Of a stretch of DNA of 64,000 nt, positions 21,466 to 32,273 are shown piece by piece. The stretch comes from Petrosia ficiformis. Its lineage: Eukaryota; Porifera; Demospongiae; Haplosclerida; Petrosiidae. Both the position numbers and the translations under genes were made by a program. The notes below the pieces were generated by a model. That model saw only the letters and a list, made by a program, of their open reading frames with translations. It was not told where the DNA came from and made no database searches. The DNA is taken from positions 1,624,673 through 1,688,672 of the forward strand of contig OX345650.1 in NCBI GenBank assembly GCA_947044365.1, in the 5' to 3' direction. How positions within the stretch are numbered: position 1 is the stretch's first letter; each line of letters begins with the position of its first letter.

Positions 21466-22124
21466 AGCATGTGGTGTGCAGACCCTTCAGAACCAAATGA
21501 GGCTGGTAGGCAAAATCATACATGTGTTAGATAGCATAATTAATATAAAATTATATCTAATTTCTTATTTCTAATGTCAGATAAACACATCCTACTACAT
21601 GTACACCATTTGGCCTGAATTACTTAAGATATGGTAGTTTAGTTTTGAATATTGGCATGCTACACTAAATTATTGTTAGGTGATAACAATTGCACCTCTC
21701 CATTACAGCTACTATAAGTTATCCCTCTCAGCACTGAAATAAGTGGAAGGTCTCAGTGTGATTACTTCATATAGTTATATAAGTTATATTGTATCTTACA
21801 GGATAACTCTCACCAGCCCAGTCAACCATTGACTCAAAATCCTTTATCTATGAGTCAACCATCACAACCTTTGTCACAATCTGAACTATCTCAAGTGAGT
21901 GATACACAATAGGGATAATAGTGCCATATCGCAATTATTTATATCACAATTAATCATATTGTCACCTTATTATTTTTGAATATCAAAAACAAAATATTAT
22001 TACCATTTTAATAATATATATATATGCATATAGTATATTACCTTTCATAAACATAATTGAAGCTGTTTGTTAGGAGGAGAAACAATGGCAACTAAGTCTA
22101 TAATTTCAGTTTGTGTTCTGTTTG

Positions 22125-22280
22125 CAGTGTTATAGCTAGCCACAGTTCAACAGAGTGGTGCTGACACAAAAATCAAAGCATATTTGTGTTTTAATTGCAT
22201 TCCTTTGACCACATCAAAGGGAAATAGCATTTCATAGAGTGGTGCAGCACATCTCTTCCACTCTTTAGCTAGGACCCTGT
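22125..22280. mobile_element. Small insertion in UPF1 intron 5, unit C
   Basis: About 155 bp absent from the same intron in units A, D, E and F. Contains AGAGTGGTGCTGACAC and a near repeat TAGAGTGGTGCAGCACATC. Too short to classify. Confidence 0.35.
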
Positions 22281-22584
22281 GTTTGTACTTATTTGAAGTA
22301 ACTATTACCTCACATTTAAGGATACATAATCGTATGTAATAATTGCAATAATCATAATACTTATACTTAATGCAATGTCAATATTGCACAACTGTAATAC
22401 ACAATACTTTCAAGAATCATTTCTTATATCACTGCTTTCTCTTCATTAGGACATTTATGTGGATGAATTTCGTTCACAAACTGACACTAGCCTTTCCCAA
22501 GATTCCAGTTACCATGGAGAAGGGGGTGGGCCTATACGTAGGCCCATTATGAATTATGATCACCCAACTTACAACTTCTACTAA

Positions 22585-23512
22585 ACTCTGCCCACTCCAC
22601 GTTAAATAAATATTATCGATAAAATTTCAAATGTTTAATCAGATATGTGAGTGGAGTTTTGAGTACAATAAGGAACTTGATGAACCTTAATACAAATGAA
22701 GTTGAGAGTTGTTACTCAAGAACTAATATGTACATGTATGCAGTACCTTTAATGTGACCTTAATAATCATCTTGTATATTTTATTAATCAGTGTTATATA
22801 GGCTGCCTTGTTGATGTAGTTATGTACACTGTATGGTAAGTAATCATGTTTGAGTGTTCTTAAACTTAGTTCTTTCAATCACATAGTATTTGTGTATTAT
22901 TTTGATAATGGAGTTAGTTAGTTAATGTAAATGTTTAGACATTCAAATTTGAAAATATTATTAAAATGTGCAAGTTGAAGCCTCTTCCTCACTGAAGTGA
23001 AGGTATGATTGAATTCTGCTACAGTAGTGTGAAAACACCCACAATAAAATTTAATGATCTGATCTACATAATTACTAGCTGAAACAGAATATGGAGCAGG
23101 ACAAGAGTGTTGAAATGTCCAGCAGTGGCTCACTTTTTCCAAACATGTTCTGCTATATATCTGTAGCAGATTGCTATATCCGGAATGCCCACAATGGAAA
23201 GCCTCTATTACCACCCCGCTATAGAATTTGGTGGTGCAATAATTACCTATTTTCTGTATATAGCTGTAATGACTAATGAGTGGATCAGACCATATATAGT
23301 AGAGCAAGTAATAATTCTACTCTACTATCAATAGTATTTATTTACTCTTGCTACTTAGCCTACTAGATAGAGCTGATGTGGGAGAGGTTGGCACACTCAA
23401 ACACGTGTAAGACCTAAGATTACAACATATGGACGAGACAGTAGACATGTTTTGTCCAGGGTTAGTATGTCATATAGCTCACTTGATGTATGTGTTATAT
23501 TTATATATCCAG
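22585..23512. other. UPF1 3' UTR and spacer, unit C
   Basis: Near-identical to 7802-8745. The minus strand is open for 129 codons at 22918-23307 (CFHTTVAEF, SHCWTFQHSCPAPY); the frame is closed in all other units and I recognise no family, so it is not called. Confidence 0.5.
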
Positions 23513-23550
23513 GATGACTTACCTGAAACAGCTCTTCAAACGAAAACAAG
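23513..23550 (+). pseudogene. EFG1: Efg1-like exon x1 fragment, unit C
   Basis: Only DDLPETALQTKT remains. A deletion then joins it directly to GTATGAAACTCTG, which in other units lies just before UPF1 e1, so x2 and the helicase exon are gone. Confidence 0.6.
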
Positions 23551-23620
23551 GTATGAAACTCTGAAGCTTTTCTGTCTATCTATTTGTCTCTGTCTGTCTG
23601 TTCTTTCTCTCTCTGCTTAG

Positions 23621-23900
23621 AATGAGTTTTGCACTGACTGATCAAGGAATACCAAGAATGGGGTTTGTTAGTTGAAGGACCTCTCAAAGTAAACCTGTGA
23701 AAATAACGAATAAGAATAATCCAGTGAGTTCACACTTTATATTTATATTTATAATATCACATGATTGTCACATGATCATTACACAGGGTGCTCATTTCAT
23801 GTCTCGTGCTATGTTTAGTGCCAAAGATGCTCTTCTTCCTCCATCATCCCACTTCATCTTCAACATCTTCAGTACAAAAATCAAATGCATGATAGTCAAT
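23621..23900 (+). pseudogene. UPF1: UPF1 exons e1-e2, unit D (broken)
   Basis: e1 23621-23723 starts NEFCTD after a small deletion and lacks the NNLRKNEMHL segment. e2 23787-23900 has an extra C in CATCATCCCAC and small deletions. e3 is absent. Confidence 0.8.
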
Positions 23901-23939
23901 GTGAGTTTATAATATGTCCAAATTAGTATTGTACAAGTA

Positions 23940-24190
23940 CTGAATTATCTAAACAGTACAGTACGATATAATACAGTACAGTAAAGAGTAAAGTACGATA
24001 TAGTAAAACCACTCTTGCGGACATCTACTATATAACGGACAGCTGCCACATCCCGATTGACCTGTCATTGAACTCAATACTGTTCCAACCCCTCTCATAC
24101 AGTACACAATACAATGCGGTACAGTACAGTACAATACATTACAGTACAGTACAATACAGTACTGTACAGTACAGTACAGTACACCGAGGA
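23940..24190. repeat. TACAG repeat with MITE relic, unit D
   Basis: TACAG tracts at 23955-24005 and 24095-24183 around AAACCACTCTTGCGGACATC. Confidence 0.8.
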
Positions 24191-24789
24191 GGTTATCTGT
24201 GGTACTCATCACCTCAACATGTCTGTCATGTGGGTTATATACATGTAAATACATAATAAGTACTGGTATGTATATCTAAACAGTACAGTAACTAACAGTA
24301 CATTACCTGTTTAGTAACACCTGTTTTCCTTGAATGGTGTAGTAATGAATTAATGCACAGAGCTTTTACTGGTGTATCAACTCTTGATATGTTCAGTACT
24401 AAAAGAGGCTCATAATGCTATGGGTATAATCTACTGGAAAGCTTGGAAATGCACATTGTCAGGCCACACCCACTTTTAATAGTTAATTAATTTAATGATA
24501 ATTATTATTGCAATGAAAAAAAATACAAAACATTAACAAATATCAGTGTGTAGTGTAATGAAAAATACAGTTACTATAGATTGGGAATTCTTTACTGATA
24601 CATATATTTTGCTGCTGCTTCCATCAACATAAATTACCATCCTTGAAATTTTTTTACCATAAAAACTCCCAATCTATAATATGTTACATGTATGTATATA
24701 CACAGGTACTAGTGGTTAGTGTAGGTATAACTTGGTACATATTATAACAGATCTACATACTGATACACACATACATAATTATGCATAGC
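24191..24789. other. Transporter 3' flank, unit D
   Basis: Shared block GAGGAGGTTATCTGTGGTAC to ACATAATTATGCATAGC. The segment with the ACTATAGGGAAATGTG words seen in units A, B, C and E is missing. No gene seen. Confidence 0.45.
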
Positions 24790-26427
24790 CTAATTCACAT
24801 CTATAACAGTGAAAGTACTTTCAGGATATTGTTCTTCTTGTCTATTCTCAAGGATATGATCATATGTTGCATTTACAACAGCATGAACTTCGTAATCTTC
24901 ATCCTTACGTCTTCTTTGATACCATCTAGCAACATATGTATATATAATCATTCCTATGATACATATACCAATCTGTATTAACAATACCCAGAAACTACAA
25001 GATACTCTACCAGGACCACTAGTATTCCAAAATGTGAAGATACTTCCAATGTTTATGTACAAGTTCTGAATGAACCAAAATGTACCTACAATCATTCCAC
25101 TCATATTTGCTGGAGCTTGACTGATTATAAATTCCAATATATAGAGTGAGCCTAAGGCAACTGCAATACCGGAGAATACTAAAGGAATGCTATAATATAA
25201 ATATGAGATTTGTACAAGATTGTCTCTTGTTGATGGTAAGGATGTAGCACATACAACATCTCCTGGTGTGACAAAATGTCCAACAAGTTCAAGGACTATC
25301 ATACAAAGTAGTGCTATTAATATTAAAATATAAGAGACACCTATGGCTCTCAATGCTTTTAGTATGAAGTATTCTATTTTGGGGAATAATGGAATAACAA
25401 CTAGCTCAAAGAGTGGTACCAATAGGATGATTTGACTTCTCAATCCCAAGTATAATGTGTATGATCCCTGACCAGTTTTGGCTCCTTCAAATGTGTTCAC
25501 AACATCAGCAGTAATCAGATGATAATATGGAATGTAGAATCCAAATGTACTAAGTATCACTGCTACAATCCTCCAAAATGTTTTTACATTCTCTACATCC
25601 TCTTCTGAAAATGGACCACCATATTTACTCTTCCCAAGATCTACTCGAGAGGGTATTTTATTTTCCCAGTATGTGAAAGCACTTCTATTCTCGGGACTCT
25701 TGTGATACAAGGCATACTTTAACACATTATAAACTATTTTGTATGGATTATTCATCTGTGTACCAACTAGTTCATAATAGTTATGAAAACATGCATGTAG
25801 GCATAGAGCTACTGATATAAAGAGAAATGTCATAATTCCTGCAAATAGAAGAAATTCTGAATCATCACTACTTCCTGTACCAAGTCCAATTGCTACTCCA
25901 AAGAAGAATCCCCATACAGTCCAGTGTACAAAAGCCCTTGCATGTGTGTTTGGCTTATCCCTTAACTGATCCAGTCCATAAGCAGGTATGTTTGTAATGA
26001 GTCCTGCAAATCCTATTATCAATAATAAGAATGCCACACCTGATATTCCATACTTTGCTATATTAACAGGTAGTCCACATGTTCCATACTGAATACTATA
26101 ACTAATACACTGTAGTAGAATACCACACCAACATGACCATAAACTGAAATTAATAGCTCTTTCTCTACCAATTATAGTATCAGTTAACCATCCAATTAAT
26201 GGAAAAAGTAGTGCTAAGATAGTAGCCTCAACCCCAGCAAGTATATCTTGAGTAGTATCATCAATATCTGGTATAGGTTCAAAGCAAGATGACTTCTCAG
26301 GTTTTGTTACAAGTGTAAATGTAATTTTAAATCTAATCATCCAACATAACCCTGCAATAACAGTAAAGAGAACCAGTAACCATGCTGGAAGGTTCATTTT
26401 ACGATTCTTGAGCTCTTTGATATACAT
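24790..26427 (-). CDS. POT-like MFS transporter, copy P4
   Basis: Open frame of about 545 codons from the ATG (551 from the TTG). Counting from the TTG, TM1 is at 19-37, motif A at 85-96 (GWLTDTIIGRER), TM3 at 99-119, TM4 with NIPAYGLDQL at 132-161, TM5 at about 170-190, TM6 at about 197-221, the cytosolic loop at 222-286, TM7 from 287, and EFIISQAPANM at about 438-448, followed by TM11-12 and a 45-residue basic tail with YDHI. The TM7-TM8 loop is short (VVNTFEGAKTGQGSYTLY) compared with sisters. As in the other copies, TM1 has no ExxERF. Its promoter block contains TCACGTGA. One of the best-preserved members. Confidence 0.85.
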   Translation of the reverse strand: MYIKELKNRKMNLPAWLLVLFTVIAGLCWMIRFKITFTLVTKPEKSSCFEPIPDIDDTTQDILAGVEATILALLFPLIGWLTDTIIGRERAINFSLWSCWCGILLQCISYSIQYGTCGLPVNIAKYGISGVAFLLLIIGFAGLITNIPAYGLDQLRDKPNTHARAFVHWTVWGFFFGVAIGLGTGSSDDSEFLLFAGIMTFLFISVALCLHACFHNYYELVGTQMNNPYKIVYNVLKYALYHKSPENRSAFTYWENKIPSRVDLGKSKYGGPFSEEDVENVKTFWRIVAVILSTFGFYIPYYHLITADVVNTFEGAKTGQGSYTLYLGLRSQIILLVPLFELVVIPLFPKIEYFILKALRAIGVSYILILIALLCMIVLELVGHFVTPGDVVCATSLPSTRDNLVQISYLYYSIPLVFSGIAVALGSLYILEFIISQAPANMSGMIVGTFWFIQNLYINIGSIFTFWNTSGPGRVSCSFWVLLIQIGICIIGMIIYTYVARWYQRRRKDEDYEVHAVVNATYDHILENRQEEQYPESTFTVIDVN

Positions 26428-26589
26428 CTGTGAGTTATTCTCCAATGATTCTAAACGAATTAGTCTTCAACAACTGACTGTAACTCAAGTATAGGTAAAG
26501 TAAACTCTGCTGGGATGTACATGTAGGAGGACTGTTGATTCCATATGCCAGTTATCACAGTATTGTGGGACTTACTCCATTGTCTATGT

Positions 26590-26705
26590 AAATTATTGTG
26601 AACATATTAGTTGCAGTACGCAAATAGTTTAAACTATCTATAGTAACAAGTGTGTGTTACACTAATGAACTATGGCCTATTATATATACACAATGTCACG
26701 TGATA
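26590..26705 (-). promoter_or_regulatory. Putative transporter promoter module, P4
   Basis: Same block as at P3: CGCAAATAGTTTAAACTATC, a TATATATA run and, about 270 bp upstream of the ATG, TCACGTGA at 26696-26703, a full palindromic E-box where sisters have TCACATGA. The octamer has one change here (ACGCAAAT). Confidence 0.4.
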
Positions 26706-26819
26706 GATAGTATCTATGTGTATATATACTAACAACTATGTATAAATATTCGTTGTCATTGTTATAATGTGTTAATACATATTATAATTATAAATAAATT
26801 AATAAATATATATTTACAT

Positions 26820-27866
26820 GTATATCAGAGTATGGTAGTATAATAGTACAGTATAGTAGAGTGCAATACAGTATAGTATGTAACAGTAGAGTGCAGTACA
26901 GTATAATACTGTAGAGTGCAATGCTTGCCTTATACCCAGGCTTTTTAGATGGCAGAGAAAAAGAGCTGTGATTCGACTGTTAGTGCGTGCACTTAGCAAA
27001 ATAACGCTAAAGGGTGTGTCAGTTTGTAGCACACAACGACACGGATAAGATCAACTCCTGGGATCAGAATATCCAAAGTGTGGCACAGAAACAGATAACT
27101 GGATTAAAACTAACCATATTGTTTATACTACCTATTTCAGCGAAGTTAAACAAGAAGATTACAATAGTTCCATAGTCACCTCTGGGAAATTAAATAGTTA
27201 ATTAGCACATGCACAAACAGTTGAATTCAGGCTCTCATTCTCCGCCATCTAAAGAGCCTGAGTACGAGGTTAAGTACAGTACGATACTTGTTTAGTAACA
27301 TTATATAAGCACTATAGGGAAATGTGTGACTGAGTTAACTGTATTTGTGTAGTACAGTACAATATGTACTTAATAGTATTATATACATTCAGGGTTTGGT
27401 TTAGAGAGAGACCTTAAAAGTGGGGAAATGTATTTTAAAAAAAATCTCAGGTCAGGTTGAAATTACAATAACTTTGAACACCTGTCTTCCTTGAATGCAA
27501 ACTTGGAAAAAGTAGCAGCTCCACATTATCAGGCCATGCTCTGTTGACTCGTTAATTAATTATATTAATGATTGTAATAATAGAAAATATTTAAAAGCAA
27601 ACACATTTGTAACTGGGCAATTAATTTTGATTAATGAAAACAAATATCACAAATACTAGATTAGACTCATCCTCAGACTGCGGACGTGAGTCTGGTCTGT
27701 TGAGCAAACATTTTATCCCAGCTCTGGAATTTTGTCACTGTATCTCAATATAACTTGTTGTGTATGTAGGGATAACCCAGTAAAAAAAATGGCAACACAT
27801 CTGTCAACAATTAACTTTTTAACACTTCACAGGCTGTGAGAGGGCAGTTTCGTCGTGCAATTGTTC
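26820..27866. other. Spacer upstream of P4 with a foldback element, unit D
   Basis: A short TACAG/TAGAG tract (26845-26920), then the foldback at 26938-27259, then transporter 3' flank-like sequence with no transporter remnant following it: the truncated copy present here in A, B, C and F is missing. No gene seen. Confidence 0.45.
26938..27259. mobile_element. Foldback element with ~55-bp inverted ends, unit D
   Basis: The left end (AGGCTTTTTAGATGGCAGAG...CGACTGTTAGTGCGTGCAC) is repeated inverted at 27205-27259 (GCACATGCACAAACAGTTGA...CCATCTAAAGAGCCT). Units B, C and F keep only pieces of the left end (for example 53990-54050). About 320 bp, non-coding, MITE-like. Confidence 0.5.
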
Positions 27867-28395
27867 GTTACTATAAATTCTCTACTATAAATAGAAACCA
27901 TTCACTACTATAAATAGAAATCATGCATTACTATGGATAGAAACTATAAATAGATACCAGTCACTGCAAAGATACCATTCACTACTATAAATAGAACCAT
28001 TCACTACTATAAATAAAAATCATGCACTACTATAGATAGAAACTATAAATAGATACCAGTCACTGCAAAGATACCATTCACTACTATAAATAGATGCCAT
28101 TCACTACTATAAATAGAAATCATGCACTACTATAGATAGAAACTATAAATAGATACCAGTCACTGCAAAGACACCATTCACTACTATAAATAGAAATCAT
28201 GCACTACTATAGATAGAAACTATAAATAGATACCAGTCACTGCAAAGACACCATTCACTACTATAAATAGAAATCATGCACTACTATAGATAGAAACTAT
28301 AAATAGATACAAGTCACTCCAAAGATACCATTCACTACTATAAATAGATGCCATTCACTACTATAAATAGAATCATATACTACTATAAATAGTAA
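27867..28395. repeat. CTATAAATAG minisatellite with 77-bp higher-order unit, unit D
   Basis: Fifteen exact copies of CTATAAATAG can be counted, in a 77-bp higher-order unit (starts of TATAGATAGA at 28131, 28208 and 28285) that combines CACTACTATAAATAGA, ATCATGCACTACTATAGATA and TACCAGTCACTGCAAAGA. Longest version of the array in the window; it abuts UPF1 e4. Confidence 0.9.
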
Positions 28396-28462
28396 TTTTC
28401 CCCTCCCATTACAGAAACTAACAGTTTTTGTTATCTGCAGTTATGATAATGCATTTCTATAG

Positions 28463-29525
28463 GCTCCAAGAGCACCACGACCAAGCTCCTTTGCTCAGAA
28501 TCTCATTATCAGTCAGGCCAGTCAGGTACATACATGTATCTATATGATAGTATAATAATGCATGTGGTGTGCAGAGTTCCTAATCCTTTAGAACCAAATG
28601 AGGCTGATAAGCAAAATCATACATGTGTTAGATAGCATATTTGATATAAAATTATTTAATTTCCTTCTAATTTCTCATTTCTAATGTTAGATAGACACAT
28701 CCTACTACATGTACACCATTTGGTCTGAATTACTTAAGATATGGTAGTTTAGTTTTGAATAATGGCATGCTACAAATTATCAGTACTATTAGGCTGAGAC
28801 GGTGATAGCAAATTGCACCTCTCCATTACAGCTACTATAACCCTCTCACCCCTGAAATAAGAATGAGTTGGATAGTCTGAGTGTGATTACTTTACTGCAT
28901 ACAGTTATATAAGTTATTGTTTATATTGTATCTTACAGGATAATTCTCACCAACCCAGTCAACCATTGACTCAAACTCCTTTATCAACCATCACAACCTT
29001 TGTCACAGTCTGAACTATCTTAAGCGAGTGATACACAATAGAGTTGAGTAATTATAATATCACAATTATTTATCCCACATCATATTGTCACCTTATTATT
29101 TTTCAATATCAAAAACAAAATATTATTACCATTTTACTTATATAACATGCATATAATTAGCAGTATTGAAGCTTTTTTTTTAGGAAGAGAAACAATGACA
29201 ATTAAGTCTATAATTTCAGTTTGTTTTCTGTTTGTACTTACTTGAAGTAACTATTACCTCACATTAAGGACATATAATCATATGTAATAAATACAATAAT
29301 CATAATACTTATACTTAATGCAATGTCAATGTTGCACAACTGTAATACACAATACTTTCAAGATTTATAACACTGCTTTCTCTTCATTAGGACATTTATG
29401 TTGATGAATTTCGTTCACAAACGGACACCAGCCTTTCCCAAGATTCCAGTTACCATGGAGAAGGGGGTGGGCCTATACGTAGGCCCATTATGAATTATGA
29501 TCATCCCACTTACAACTTCTACTAA
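28463..29525 (+). pseudogene. UPF1: UPF1 exons e4-e6, unit D (e5 frameshifted)
   Basis: e4 28463-28525 is open (APRAPRPSSFAQNLI). e5 28939-29023 has an 8-nt deletion in TTATCTATGAGTC that shifts the frame, its last codon has become TAA in the original frame, and the donor is GCGAGT. e6 29391-29525 is intact with stop, stem-loop and poly(A) signal. Confidence 0.85.
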
Positions 29526-30459
29526 ACTCTACCCACTCCACGTTAAATAAATATTATCGATAAAATTTCAAATGTTTAATCAGATATGTGGGTGGAGTTT
29601 TGAGTACAATAAGGAACTTGATGAACCTTAATACAAATGAAGTTGAGAGTTGCTACCCAAAGAACTAATATGTACATATATGCAGTACCTTTAATGTGAC
29701 CTTAATCTTGTATATTTTATTAATCAGTGTTATATAGGCTGCCTTGTTGATGTAGTTATGTACACTGTACGGTAAGTAATCATGTTTGAGTGTTCTTAAA
29801 CTTAGTTCTTTCAATCACATGGTATTTGTGTATTATTTTGATAATGGAGTTAGTTAGTTAATAATGTAGATGTTTTGATTTCAAATTTGAAAATATGCGA
29901 GTTGAAGCCACTTCCTCATTGAGGTGAAAGGCTGATTGAATTCTGCTACAGTGGTGTGAAAACACCCAATCATGCAGGACATTATCTGATAATGATCTGA
30001 TCTACATAATTACTGAAACCAAGCTGTACACACAGCACATAAATATGGAGCAGGACAAGAGTGTTGAAATGTCCAGCAGTGGCTCACTATTTCTAAACAC
30101 TTGTTCTGCTATCTGTAGCAGATTGCTATATCTGGAATGCCTGCAATGGAATTATGGAAGGAAGATCTATTACCCCACTACAGAATTTGGTGGTGCAATA
30201 ATTACCTATTTTGAATTAGAGGATAGATATATAGTAGAGCAAGTAATAATTCTACTCTACTATCAACAGTAATTTACTCTTGCTATATACTTAGCTAGAT
30301 AGAGCTGATGTGCATGGGAGGGGTTGGCACACTCATAAACACGTGTAAGACCTAAGATTACAAGATGTGGACAGGAAATAAGAGATAGTAGACATGTTTT
30401 GTCCATGGTTAGTATGTCATATAGCTCACTTGATGTATGTGTTATATTTATATATCCAG
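29526..30459. other. UPF1 3' UTR and spacer, unit D
   Basis: Near-identical to 7802-8745, including AATAAA shortly after the stop and the block around ATGGAGCAGGACAAGAGTG (30043). No gene recognised. Confidence 0.5.
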
Positions 30460-30645
30460 GATGACTTACCTCAAACAGCTTGTCAAACAAAAAAGAGAGT
30501 TCTGGACTTGTTACTTGATGAAAATAAAGAAAGAGACAAAAGTAATAAAAATAAGAAGATGAATAAGAGATATAAGATGGTCAAATTCTTTGGTAATGAA
30601 TATATTGTCTGTCTGCATTTATAAATGATATTTCTTAGAAAAAAG
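30460..30645 (+). pseudogene. EFG1: Efg1-like exons, unit D (x1 intact, x2 truncated)
   Basis: x1 30460-30592 is an uninterrupted 133-nt exon encoding DDLPQTACQTKKRVLDLLLD...MNKRYKMVKFF with AG and GTAATG borders. x2 starts at 30639 but breaks after AAAAAAGTGATTTAATTTAA, at the same sequence as in units B and F, indicating a shared deletion in these units. Protein identity as for unit A. Confidence 0.6.
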
Positions 30646-30797
30646 TGATTTAATTTAATAATAATATTAATGATCTCGTGATACCTCCCCCTTTGTATGA
30701 AACTGCAGTTTTTTTGTCTCTATCTATTTGTCTCTGTCTGTCTATCTTTCTCTGTTTGTCTTGTCTGTCTGTTTGCCTGTTCTTCCTCTCTGCTTAG

Positions 30798-31116
30798 AAT
30801 GAGTTATGGCATCGACTGATCAAGGAATATACCAAGAAAACAGGGTTTGTTAGTTGAAGGACCTCTCAATAATTTTGTAAGAATGAAATGCATCTTAGTA
30901 AACCTGTGAAAATGAGGAATAAGAATAATCCAGTAAGTTCACATTTTATATTTAATAATTACATTTATAATATCACATGATTGTCACATGATCATTACAC
31001 AGGGTGCTCATTTCATGTCTCGTGCTATGTTTAGTGCTATAAAGATGCTCTTCTTCCCCATCATCCACTTCATCCTCAACATCTTCAGTACAAGAATCAA
31101 ATGCATGATAGTAAAT
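30798..31116 (+). pseudogene. UPF1: UPF1 exons e1-e2, unit E (broken)
   Basis: e1 30798-30932 starts NELWHRLIKEY but carries extra AT and AA and lacks one C further on, so about 15 codons are out of frame before the frame recovers. e2 31003-31116 has an insertion (GCTATAAAGATG) and deletions. e3 is absent. Confidence 0.8.
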
Positions 31117-31159
31117 GTGAGTTTATAATTTGTCCAAATTAGTATTGTACAAGTACTGC

Positions 31160-31455
31160 ATTATCTAAAGAGTACATTACAATATAGTACAGTACAGTAC
31201 AATACAGTACAGAGTAAAGTACGATGTAGTAGAGTATAGTAAAACCCCTTTTGCAGACATCTACTATATAACAGGCAGTTGCCACAGTCCCAATTTACCT
31301 GTCATTGAACTTAATACTGTTCCAACCCCTCTTATACAGTACATTGCAATGCAGTGCGGTACAGTACAATACATTACAGTACAGTGCAATACAGTACATT
31401 ACAGTACAGTACAGTGCAGTACAATTACAGTACAGTACAGTACAGTACAGTATAC
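31160..31455. repeat. TACAG repeat with MITE relic, unit E
   Basis: TACAG tracts around AAACCCCTTTTGCAGACATC (31240-31320). Confidence 0.8.
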
Positions 31456-32273
31456 TGAGGAGGTTACCTGTGGTACTCATCACCTCAACATATCTGTCAT
31501 GTGGGTTATATACATGTAAATATTTAATAAATACTGGTATGTATATCTAAACAGTACAGTAACTAACAGTACAGTTAACACTATACAAGTACTATAGGGA
31601 AATGTGTCTAAACTGTACATGTATAGTATAGTACTGTATAATATCTGGTTGGTAATAAGGGTTTGATTTAGGGTAGTACATGTAAGAATTCTTAAAAGTG
31701 GGAAAACATATAAAAATCACATGTCAGGCCGAATGTATAACAAACTACTTAACTTTGAACACCTGTTTTCATTGAATGCTGTGGCAGTGAATTAATACAC
31801 CAGCAGCATACTGGTGTATCAACTCTTGATATGTTCAGTACTAAGAGAGACTCATAATGCTATGTGTGTAATCTACTGCAAAACTTGGAAATGCACATCG
31901 TCAGGTCACACCCACTTTGACTAGTTAATTATTTAATTGATAATTATTATAATCAAAAAAATATTAAGAGCAACAAAAAGAAATATTGCATATATTAACA
32001 TAACATATACTTGTAATACATTAACAAATATCAGTGTGTAGTGTAATGGAAAACACAGTTACTATAGATTGGGAATTCTTTACTGATACATATATTTTGC
32101 TGCTGCTTCCATCAACATAAATTACCATCCTTGAAATGTTTTTACCTTAAAAAATCCCAATCTATAGTATGTCATATGTATGTATATACACAGGTACTAG
32201 TGGTTAGTGTATGTATAACTTGGTACATATTATAACAGATCTACATACTGATACACATATACATATGCATAGG
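31456..32273. other. Transporter 3' flank, unit E
   Basis: The shared block, close to that of unit B. No gene seen. Confidence 0.45.

Larger units (their letters stand above)
20167..22584 (+). pseudogene. UPF1: UPF1 exons e4-e6, unit C (nonsense in e4)
   Basis: e4 20167-20229 has CGA changed to TGA (APGAP-stop), a CpG-type transition. e5 21802-21894 and e6 22450-22584 are open, with intact borders, stop and following AATAAA. The e4-e5 intron contains the twin-hairpin insertion 20250-21465, and the e5-e6 intron a smaller insertion (22125-22280). Confidence 0.85.

Noticed and set aside
22918..23307. 129-codon minus-strand frame in the UPF1-Efg1 spacer
   Set aside because: Open only in unit C; closed by stops and frameshifts in A, B, D, E and F, and no family is recognisable. 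Kept as a note, not a gene.
27867..28395. CRISPR-like repeat-spacer array
   Set aside because: Units are contiguous and variable with no unique spacers; the genome is eukaryotic.
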